From Roseburia sp. (GTDB lineage: Bacteria > Bacillota > Clostridia > Lachnospirales > Lachnospiraceae), in NCBI GenBank assembly GCA_030844625.1, contig JAUUNJ010000159.1, positions 1 through 6,223 of the forward strand: a DNA stretch of 6,223 nucleotides. Direction: 5' to 3'. The first letter of the stretch is position 1. The number at the start of each line of letters is the position of its first letter. The notes under the pieces are model-generated. The model saw only the letters and a list, made by a program, of their open reading frames with translations. It was not told the DNA's origin and did not search any database. Both the position numbers and the translations under genes were made by a program. Below, piece by piece: positions 1 through 5,122 of the stretch.

Positions 1-537
1 GTCTTTGAGGCTACAAGAGGGAAGAAAAAGTCAGAAGCTTTTTATGAATTAAAAAAAATTGCTTATAAAACTTTGAAAAAAGATATAGGTTCTATCGAAG
101 ATTTTTCCTACAGTAGTAAGAAAAAAGAAATTAAGGATCTACTTTTACTGTTTAATCTCGTTACTTTGATTAATAAGAGTGAAAAACAATATCGATTTCC
201 TTTTGATATTTATAAGAAAGAGAAATGGGATATCGAGCATATTCATGCTACGGCTGATGAGACTGCTGAGGCTGATGATAGTCTAGCTAATTTAACCTTG
301 CTAGACTCTAATACGAATCGCTCTTATGGAAATAGCCCATTTGACCAAAAGCGTAGAATTATTCTTGAGGTTGATGCGGAAGGAAAATTTGTACCTGTTT
401 GTACGCGCAATGTGTTCTTGAAAGTCTATAGCAATGAGGTAGATGGATTTGACGACTGGACTGATAAGGATAAAGACAGTTATATTCAAGCGATAAAACA
501 GGAATTCAACCAATTTTTTGGAGATTATGAGGAGTAG
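1..537 (+). CDS. DUF262/HNH (GmrSD-like) nuclease subunit, C-terminal part, cut by the left edge
   Basis: The frame is open from base 1 to the TAG at 535-537, giving 178 visible residues; the true start lies outside the window. A TTG at 73 could be taken as a start but has no ribosome binding site, and the frame continues upstream of it. The visible part matches the C-terminal HNH module (DUF1524/GmrSD_C type): WDIEHIHA with the candidate catalytic His at visible residue 80 (bases 238-240), then LANLTLLD (Asn 97), then NRSYGNSPF and a KRR. After it comes a block with FVPVCTRNVFLKVYS. In this family the HNH half cuts DNA, while an N-terminal DUF262 domain, expected upstream of the window, binds and hydrolyses NTP. 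Only 2 bases separate it from the next gene, whose GAGGAG ribosome binding site (529-534) lies inside this gene's last codons, so the two are translationally coupled. Family assignment is strong; the DNA target and a defence role are inferred. Confidence 0.85.
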   Translation, partial: VFEATRGKKKSEAFYELKKIAYKTLKKDIGSIEDFSYSSKKKEIKDLLLLFNLVTLINKSEKQYRFPFDIYKKEKWDIEHIHATADETAEADDSLANLTLLDSNTNRSYGNSPFDQKRRIILEVDAEGKFVPVCTRNVFLKVYSNEVDGFDDWTDKDKDSYIQAIKQEFNQFFGDYEE

Positions 538-539
538 TC

Positions 540-2624
540 ATGCAAGAGATTAATGTAAAATATAACTTAAAATCATTGTTAGAAAATTATCGAGTCGTAA
601 TTCCATTGATTCAGCGAGACTATGCACAAGGAAGAAAGGATAAAAGAACCACAGAAGTTCGAAAAAAATTACTCCAGGATATAAATACTGCCTTACTTGA
701 CACAAACGTTGGACCACTCGATTTGAATTTTATTTATGGAAAATCAATTAATGGGAAGTTTATTCCATTAGATGGGCAACAACGTCTGACAACCTTATTT
801 CTGGTTTATCTTTTTGCCTATAGAGATAATGACGAGTGTGACTTTCTAGGTAATTTTTCTTATAAAACTAGAAAGTCTTCTACACAATTTTTCAAGAGTC
901 TATTTGAGAACAGAAAGAATATCTTTACAGAAACAGAAAGTTCTTCAGAAATCATAACAGATCAGCCATGGTTTGCAGATTCATGGCAGTTAGATCCAAC
1001 TGTACAAGGTGCCTTGAAAACACTAGATGACATTTCTGATTCTTTTGATTATGGGTTTGATTATGTTTCAGTTTTATCAGATTCTAATAACCAAAAACTT
1101 GTCTTCAATTTTCTAGATATTGATAAACTTGGTTCAGAAGATGAGCTCTATATCAAACTGAATTCTAGAGGGCGCCCATTAACTGACTTTGAAAATTTTA
1201 AAGCAAGATTAATTGATAGAATAAAGAAAATAGATAGTCATTTAGAAAGGGAATTTTCCCAAAATATTGATACAAAATGGACTGATGTTATTTGGAATAT
1301 TGATAAAAATGCCTTTGACACCAACTTTTTAAATTTATTTGAAATTGTGCTTATCAATAATTTAGATAGCCTTGATTATTCTAAACGCGACAATTGGACT
1401 CTTGAAATCGACTTTGAAACTGTAGAAATAAGTCATATAAAAATAATTGTATCTGTTCTTGACTTTCTCTCTCAGAATAAAGTGCCTGAGGTTTCATCTA
1501 TCTTAGAAGGTTCAATAGTCGACAAAAAACTGAAGGATAGGGTTTATTTTCACGTTATTTCAACATTCTTAGAACATCACGGTGATTCATTAGATACTAG
1601 CTATAAAAATTGGTATCGTATCTTTAGGAACTTGATTAATAACTCAGTTATAGATTCTCAAGAGTCATATGAACGGGCAATCAAGGGGATTAATGAACAA
1701 ATCGAACATACTTCAGACCTGCTAGAATATCTAGCCGAGGGAAATAGAATTAATGGTTTCAGTATTGACCAAGTTGACGAAGAGATTGAAAAAGCTAAAT
1801 TGATAACTGCAGATGATTCCTATAGAGAGATTATAGAAGTTGCTGAAAATCATCCCTATTTTGATGGTCAGATTCGAAGTTGCTTTTACTTCGAAGCGGA
1901 TGATTTGCCAAGCAGAAAGATTGATGTTATTTCAATCTATTGGAATAAAATATCAAAAATGTTTACTGAAACAAAGCCTGAAGAAGGTCTATTAATGCGG
2001 GCAGCTTTGCTAGCTCTAGGAGACTATACAATGACTACAGCTAATAATTATAAAACGCTGTATCAGGATAATTCAAATGAGTCTTCTGGGTCTGCACCAA
2101 GCCTCAAAAGTTTATTTTCATCTCGAAATGAGTATGTCAAAAAACTACTTGATGAACTCGATATGAACAAGCCGCTAGATGTTGAGTATCGTCGTATTAT
2201 CCAAGAAAATATTAGTAATATAGCTCCTCAAGAATGGCGTTATGCCTTCATTGCTTACTATGAAACCATGTTTAGTAAAATGACTCCTTCACAATATAGA
2301 ATGAAATCTCCGTTCTGGCTTAATCGTTCAGAGGAGATGTTGTTAATTCCCAATAAGAGCTCTAGTGCTAAAAATTATGATATTCATTTGATAGCACTAG
2401 AAGAAAAACTAAAGGAATTAGGAATACAATCTTGTTATGAAAGTGAGAAAGGGATTGAAAGTACCAATAGGATACTCTATATAAATGAAGTATATGAAGT
2501 CAGATTTCGAGGAAATCATTTTAGCCTTAATTTAATAGGTGGCGAAGAAGCAGAGGAAGAACATTTTGATTCTACGCTATCATTTTTGGATATAGCAGAA
2601 TACTTGAATAATAAATTGCACTAA
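540..2624 (+). CDS. DUF262-domain protein without HNH, partner of the upstream nuclease
   Basis: This is a complete 694-aa protein. ATG 540 is 5 bases after GAGGAG, and the next codons fit the usual DUF262 N-terminus. DUF262 (GmrS_N/ParB-like fold) signatures are visible: IPLIQRDYAQGR at residues 21-32, FIPLDGQQRLTTLF around 74-87 with the DGQQR motif at 78-82 linked to NTP binding or hydrolysis in GmrSD and SspE, and LYIKLNSRGRPLTDFENFKA at about 203-222. The middle (about 230-590) looks helical. The C-terminal 100 residues form a separate module beginning near SPFWLNRSEEMLLIPN. I find no EHI...NLTLL...N HNH signature, so this subunit probably does not cut DNA; it may sense, recognise or gate through NTP turnover. 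It is the last gene of its operon and ends at a 14-bp hairpin. DNA is strongly AT-rich (25% GC in bases 1261-1320). Family assignment is firm, exact function unknown. Confidence 0.88.
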   Translation: MQEINVKYNLKSLLENYRVVIPLIQRDYAQGRKDKRTTEVRKKLLQDINTALLDTNVGPLDLNFIYGKSINGKFIPLDGQQRLTTLFLVYLFAYRDNDECDFLGNFSYKTRKSSTQFFKSLFENRKNIFTETESSSEIITDQPWFADSWQLDPTVQGALKTLDDISDSFDYGFDYVSVLSDSNNQKLVFNFLDIDKLGSEDELYIKLNSRGRPLTDFENFKARLIDRIKKIDSHLEREFSQNIDTKWTDVIWNIDKNAFDTNFLNLFEIVLINNLDSLDYSKRDNWTLEIDFETVEISHIKIIVSVLDFLSQNKVPEVSSILEGSIVDKKLKDRVYFHVISTFLEHHGDSLDTSYKNWYRIFRNLINNSVIDSQESYERAIKGINEQIEHTSDLLEYLAEGNRINGFSIDQVDEEIEKAKLITADDSYREIIEVAENHPYFDGQIRSCFYFEADDLPSRKIDVISIYWNKISKMFTETKPEEGLLMRAALLALGDYTMTTANNYKTLYQDNSNESSGSAPSLKSLFSSRNEYVKKLLDELDMNKPLDVEYRRIIQENISNIAPQEWRYAFIAYYETMFSKMTPSQYRMKSPFWLNRSEEMLLIPNKSSSAKNYDIHLIALEEKLKELGIQSCYESEKGIESTNRILYINEVYEVRFRGNHFSLNLIGGEEAEEEHFDSTLSFLDIAEYLNNKLH

Positions 2625-2630
2625 TATTAT

Positions 2631-2665
2631 CACAAAGGCTAGTGAAATTCACACTGGCCTTTGTG
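2631..2665 (+). terminator. Hairpin closing the DUF262 operon
   Basis: CACAAAGGCTAGTG (2631-2644) pairs with CACTGGCCTTTGTG (2652-2665) over 14 bp with one U-G wobble and a 7-base loop, starting 6 bases after the stop codon. The downstream tract is TATTAAATCTCTATTTTT rather than a clean T run, so termination efficiency is uncertain. It may act mainly as a 3'-end stabilising stem. Confidence 0.6.
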
Positions 2666-2748
2666 TATTAAATCTCTATTTTTATTGTAAGCTAGTACAA
2701 AAAAGACTAGATATTATTACGAACAGAATTAGGATAATTTTTCAATTT

Positions 2749-2770
2749 TCAAAGGGACTTTGAGTTTTTT
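2749..2770 (+). terminator. Weak short hairpin followed by six T
   Basis: TCAAAG (2749-2754) and CTTTGA (2758-2763) form a 6-bp stem with a 3-base loop, followed by G and six T. It could back up the stronger stem at 2631 or attenuate a transcript entering the regulator gene. The stem is short and AT-rich, so a chance occurrence is quite possible. Confidence 0.3.
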
Positions 2771-2856
2771 AGATAAGTATTGAAAGTAAAAGCATACTAA
2801 CGTAGAGGATAATGATATTATATTCTATAAGTTATAATCAAGCATGAGGTCGAATA

Positions 2857-3864
2857 ATGAAAGAAGAAAATAATTTGCAAGGGAAAACCAGTCGTCTTTT
2901 ATATTTTATGTCTGAATTGGAAAAGGGGCATAAGGTTAATAAAACTGATTACCTTAAACGTTTTAATATCGCCGAGCGAACCTTTAAAGATGATTTAAGG
3001 GAATTAAAGGAAAATCTAAAAGTACTTAGAGATGATATGAAAATAAAGTATTCTCGACTTGCAGGAACCTATGAGGCAGAATATAACCATGGTTATGGTA
3101 ACTTAAAGTACAACCAGGCCGTCATCTTGTCTAAGATTCTTTTAGAAAGTAGAGCACTACGTGTTGAGGAAGTTAGAGAAATCATTGATACTTTTGTAGA
3201 GAGAGCTGTTGATGATAGGGAACGTCAGCGTATTAGAAACTTTACGGAACGGGAACTAGAGGAGTATAAGGAATTATCGATTTACAGGGACAATAAGAGT
3301 AAATCTATCTTACCTCATCTATCCGCTATTTTTGACGCAATTGAAAATCAGAAGCCTCTTTCTTTTAAGTATACGAAATACCAAGGAAAGGATGCCGATT
3401 ATGATGTGTTACCGGTCTCGATTATGTTTAATGATCATTATTTTTATTGTATGGCATATAAAGTTGAAGAAAAGGATGGAAGATTAAGAATAGATACAAG
3501 GAGTCTTCGTAATTTCAGACTGGATCGTTTTAAAACTGTTCATCGTTCGAAGTATAATACAGAACTAATATTAAGTTCTGAGGAATTAACTCAAATTTTG
3601 TCAGATAGTGATGTTCGTTATTATACTTTCTTGATGTTTTCAGATACGGAAAAATTTCGGATTAGATTCAGATATGTTGGTCAGTTTTGGGAAGTACTTG
3701 AAGATGATGTCCCTGCACTTAAAGTTATCGAGAAAGATACAAGGAGTACAGTTCCTAGGGTAATATATGAAATTGAAACCTATGGCAGAGATAGTTTTCA
3801 ACGTTATATTGATCGATTTAATGGGGTATTTACTATACTTGAACTAGAAAAAATAAATAAGTAA
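2857..3864 (+). CDS. WYL-domain transcriptional regulator
   Basis: This 335-aa protein has the classic three-part layout. A winged helix-turn-helix covers about residues 8-58 (TSRLLYFMSELEKGHKVNKT, then the recognition-helix region AERTFKDDLRELKENL). A linker follows, then a WYL domain at about 150-230 and a C-terminal WCX-like domain at about 250-335. The WYL core reads HYFYCMAYK (194-202), so the family's W-Y-L positions are F196-Y197-C198; the basic stretch RNFRLDRF (218-225) follows as expected. WYL domains bind nucleic acid or nucleotide ligands and control DNA binding; BrxR and CapW are examples that repress phage-defence operons. ATG 2857 is preceded by GAGG at 2846-2849, 7 bases away. 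It lies 232 bases after the DUF262 pair, on the same strand, and is followed by a strong terminator, so it is probably its own unit. Regulation of the pair is plausible but inferred only from position; most known defence-linked WYL genes sit upstream of their targets. Confidence 0.88.
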   Translation: MKEENNLQGKTSRLLYFMSELEKGHKVNKTDYLKRFNIAERTFKDDLRELKENLKVLRDDMKIKYSRLAGTYEAEYNHGYGNLKYNQAVILSKILLESRALRVEEVREIIDTFVERAVDDRERQRIRNFTERELEEYKELSIYRDNKSKSILPHLSAIFDAIENQKPLSFKYTKYQGKDADYDVLPVSIMFNDHYFYCMAYKVEEKDGRLRIDTRSLRNFRLDRFKTVHRSKYNTELILSSEELTQILSDSDVRYYTFLMFSDTEKFRIRFRYVGQFWEVLEDDVPALKVIEKDTRSTVPRVIYEIETYGRDSFQRYIDRFNGVFTILELEKINK

Positions 3865-3904
3865 AATTGACACTTTTTTTTAATAGCATTTCACAAAAAA
3901 ACAG

Positions 3905-3930
3905 AAGTACGTTTTATACGTACTTTTTTT
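3905..3930 (+). terminator. Intrinsic terminator after the WYL gene
   Basis: AAGTACGT (3905-3912) and ACGTACTT (3918-3925) form a perfect 8-bp stem with loop TTTAT, running into a T tract that ends at 3930. An A-run just upstream (3894-3901) faces the T tract, so the structure may work in both directions. It separates the regulator from the small genes downstream. Confidence 0.85.
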
Positions 3931-3982
3931 GTTGTATTGTTTGAAAGTATAAAACAGATGGACAATGATGTGTTTAAGGTAC

Positions 3983-4010
3983 TTGTATTGTGTGTTTCTG
4001 GTGATAAAAT
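3983..4010 (+). promoter_or_regulatory. Candidate promoter for the 89-aa zinc-ribbon gene
   Basis: TTGTAT (3983-3988) and TAAAAT (4005-4010) are separated by 16 bases and lie about 65 bases upstream of the ATG, giving a leader of roughly 57 bases. The -35 is part of a TTGTATTGTxTG direct repeat whose other copy starts at 3932. The gene needs its own promoter because a strong terminator lies just upstream. Other AT-rich hexamers nearby (for example TATAGT 4010-4015) could serve instead. Confidence 0.35.
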
Positions 4011-4074
4011 ATAGTTATAAAGAAATAATGCAAAACAAAAGTACAGCATTTATTACCAAAAGGAGGAAAGCAAA

Positions 4075-4344
4075 ATGTCTAAAATTAGAAAGATAATCTA
4101 TAAAAACAAAATGAAACTTATGAAGAACAGACACTCAACAAAAGGTGTTTACTGTCATGGAGCTAAAAAAAATAAAATAGTTTATGAGACTAATGCCAAA
4201 GCACTTCGTGCAGTCATGTTGTGTGAGGATCAAACCATTCGTACTTATTATTGTCATTATTGTGCAGGATTTCATACAACCTCAAGACCTGAACATGATG
4301 AATTAGATGATTTGTATATGTTTGCGAGAGCATATGTTTGTTAA
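4075..4344 (+). CDS. Small zinc-ribbon-like protein of phage/mobile-element type
   Basis: This 89-aa basic protein has an excellent ribosome binding site, AGGAGG at 4061-4066, 8 bases before the ATG, so it is very likely translated. The N-terminal 24 residues are rich in Lys and Arg. The key motif is YYCHYCAGFHTTS at residues 58-70, with C60, C63 and H67 as likely metal ligands; C27, C50 or C89 could be the fourth. The pattern Y-x-C-x2-C-x-G-x-H-x-T-S is typical of short proteins found in phages, plasmids and integrative elements, where a zinc knuckle probably binds nucleic acid or a partner. Terminators or gaps isolate it from its neighbours apart from the small membrane gene 117 bases downstream. 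A specific function cannot be given; the zinc-binding call is an inference from the motif. Confidence 0.75.
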   Translation: MSKIRKIIYKNKMKLMKNRHSTKGVYCHGAKKNKIVYETNAKALRAVMLCEDQTIRTYYCHYCAGFHTTSRPEHDELDDLYMFARAYVC

Positions 4345-4415
4345 TGGTTAACACTAATAATGAACATAAACAAGGAAAACTCATCTTTTCAGAGTGAAGT
4401 GTTGAAATCCATTCA

Positions 4416-4430
4416 TTAGTTGAGAACTAA
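4416..4430. repeat. Inverted repeat TTAGTT-GAG-AACTAA upstream of the small membrane gene
   Basis: This perfect 6-bp inverted repeat with a 3-base centre lies 31 bases upstream of the ATG at 4462. Its size and placement suit a dimeric repressor operator. No clear promoter is visible around it, although TTGAAA occurs at 4402-4407. It could also be a chance palindrome. Confidence 0.35.
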
Positions 4431-4461
4431 GAAAATTTATTTTAGAGGGAGAGTAATTATC

Positions 4462-4704
4462 ATGAATCTTATCATATTTTTCGCTACAATTGATGTATTA
4501 ACTTTTATGGCTTTGGGAATTCTTTTTTCTATGAAATTAAGAGAAACTCGACGGATTAAAGAGATTGAAAAAGAAATCGAAAAGTTTGAAGCTCGAAGAA
4601 AGATATATTTAGCCATTTTGGAAGATGACGAGGATGCATTGTTAGCCATTATGAAGAATGACAAAGAGTTATTGTTAGATGTGATAAATGAACTTAGTGT
4701 GTAA
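4462..4704 (+). CDS. Small single-pass membrane protein with charged cytoplasmic tail, unknown function
   Basis: I chose ATG 4462 because GAGGGAG (4445-4451) precedes it at a suitable distance and it puts the hydrophobic stretch right at the N-terminus. A longer reading from TTG 4420 adds 14 basic residues but lacks a ribosome binding site. The 80-aa product has a transmembrane helix at about residues 2-23, then a positive cluster (K25, R27, R30, R31, K33) that predicts a cytoplasmic C-terminus. Next comes a highly charged, probably coiled-coil helix RRIKEIEKEIEKFEARRK (30-47), then an acidic tail (EDDED at 54-58). I recognise no family. It may be co-transcribed with the zinc-ribbon gene, since no terminator separates them. 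Small membrane proteins of this build occur in integrative elements and phage-related islands, but no role can be assigned here. Confidence 0.65.
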   Translation: MNLIIFFATIDVLTFMALGILFSMKLRETRRIKEIEKEIEKFEARRKIYLAILEDDEDALLAIMKNDKELLLDVINELSV

Positions 4705-4730
4705 AGTAGGGATTTATACTTACAGCACTC

Positions 4731-4758
4731 AAAAAAGGAATTATTTCCAATTCTTTTT
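4731..4758 (+). terminator. Hairpin with A-run and T-run after the small membrane gene
   Basis: AAAAAA-G-GAATT pairs with AATTC-TTTTT across a 6-base loop, with one bulged G. The stem is AT-rich but the A tract/T tract form is typical of bidirectional Gram-positive terminators. An alternative small hairpin, GGAA-TTAT-TTCC, competes with it. Confidence 0.45.
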
Positions 4759-4773
4759 AGATTGTCTATCATT

Positions 4774-4797
4774 AAGTCACCATATGGTGGCTTTTTT
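4774..4797 (+). terminator. Intrinsic terminator
   Basis: AAGTCACC (4774-4781) pairs with GGTGGCTT (4786-4793) over 8 bp including one U-G wobble, with loop ATAT, and the T run continues to 4797. This is the clearest terminator of the two-small-gene unit. Confidence 0.85.
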
Positions 4798-4851
4798 GTA
4801 CCTTATAATCTATCTAAACATTCACAAGCAAGAATGAGAGAAGTTGAAATG

Positions 4852-4879
4852 AGCCTCTACAGGAATATGTAGAGGCTTT
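4852..4879. terminator. Perfect 10-bp hairpin, possible terminator without adjoining gene
   Basis: AGCCTCTACA (4852-4861) and TGTAGAGGCT (4868-4877) form a perfect 10-bp, fairly GC-rich stem with a 6-base loop, followed only by TTG. The stem is strong but the T run is very short on both strands. It lies after another terminator, so it may be the leftover 3' end of a lost gene. Confidence 0.5.
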
Positions 4880-4926
4880 GATGAATTATTGAATTGTGTC
4901 ATTTTGTTTAGTGAATTAGACGGGTG

Positions 4927-4952
4927 GTTTTGATTTTTTCAAGTATCAAAAC
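4927..4952. repeat. Inverted repeat GTTTTGAT...ATCAAAAC upstream of the ABC promoter
   Basis: The arms 4927-4934 and 4945-4952 match perfectly over 8 bp with a 10-base spacer. They sit 26 bases upstream of the putative -35 of the ABC operon, where an activator or repressor site could lie. The arms are AT-rich, and RNA hairpin formation is an alternative. Confidence 0.4.
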
Positions 4953-4978
4953 TATTTTCTCTTTTTCGAGAATAACAC

Positions 4979-5007
4979 TTGGTTTCCTTTTTTAACTGCT
5001 TTATAAT
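4979..5007 (+). promoter_or_regulatory. Promoter of the ABC exporter operon
   Basis: TTGGTT (4979-4984) and a perfect TATAAT (5002-5007) are separated by 17 bases, as expected for the housekeeping sigma factor. Transcription should begin near 5014, giving a leader of about 108 bases before the ATG at 5123. The imperfect -35 suggests moderate strength. Confidence 0.65.
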
Positions 5008-5122
5008 AGAGTAATACTAAGGTCTTCTGCTGTGATAAAGAAGGCAGATTTTAGGAGATGAGAAATTGGCTTTTTGTGTTTAGAGGACACGGTTTGTTGA
5101 TTTTTTACTGTAGGAGATAGAT

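Larger units (their letters stand above)
2625..2856. other. Intergenic stretch between the DUF262 pair and the WYL regulator gene
   Basis: These 232 AT-rich bases hold two hairpins (listed separately) and several short inverted repeats. TTGTA-AGCTAG-TACAA spans 2685-2700, ATAAT-GAT-ATTAT spans 2809-2821, and TATAA-G-TTATA spans 2826-2836 and overlaps a perfect TATAAT at 2833-2838. No convincing -35 lies 16-18 bases upstream of that TATAAT, and a TTGAAA at 2780-2785 is not correctly spaced from any good -10. The promoter of the regulator gene is therefore probably here but cannot be pinned down. The short palindromes next to the start could be autoregulatory operators, though AT-rich DNA produces such matches by chance. 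Confidence 0.4.
4705..5122. other. 418-base non-coding stretch between the island genes and the ABC operon
   Basis: No gene with a convincing start is visible here on either strand. The stretch contains three hairpins (4731-4758, 4774-4797, 4852-4877), an 8-bp inverted repeat (4927-4952), the ABC operon promoter (4979-5007) and a leader of about 108 bases. The leader holds a weak pairing, TCTGC 5026-5030 with GCAGA 5044-5048. The probable boundary between accessory and core DNA falls in or near this stretch. Confidence 0.6.

Noticed and set aside
301..513. Minus-strand ORF of 70 codons
   Set aside because: It lies antisense to the HNH-coding region, which has clear family motifs on the + strand.
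3867..3895. Perfect TTGACA at 3867-3872 as a -35 box
   Set aside because: No usable -10 lies 16-18 bases downstream, and a strong terminator follows at once, so a useful transcript would not form.
4437..4772. Minus-strand ORF of 111 codons
   Set aside because: It is antisense to the small membrane gene, includes the terminator hairpins, and shows low-complexity Ser/Ile-rich composition; a shadow frame.
4705..4872. Open frame in phase with the 80-aa gene after its stop, 56 codons to TAG, suggesting read-through or a disabled longer gene
   Set aside because: It runs through a canonical terminator (4774-4797) and the predicted residues show no recognisable domain; most likely a chance open stretch.
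5058..5120. Possible 20-codon upstream ORF in the ABC leader, ending 2 bases before the ATPase start
   Set aside because: The AGGAG before it touches the ATG with no spacing, so efficient initiation is unlikely, and there is no attenuator-like arrangement.
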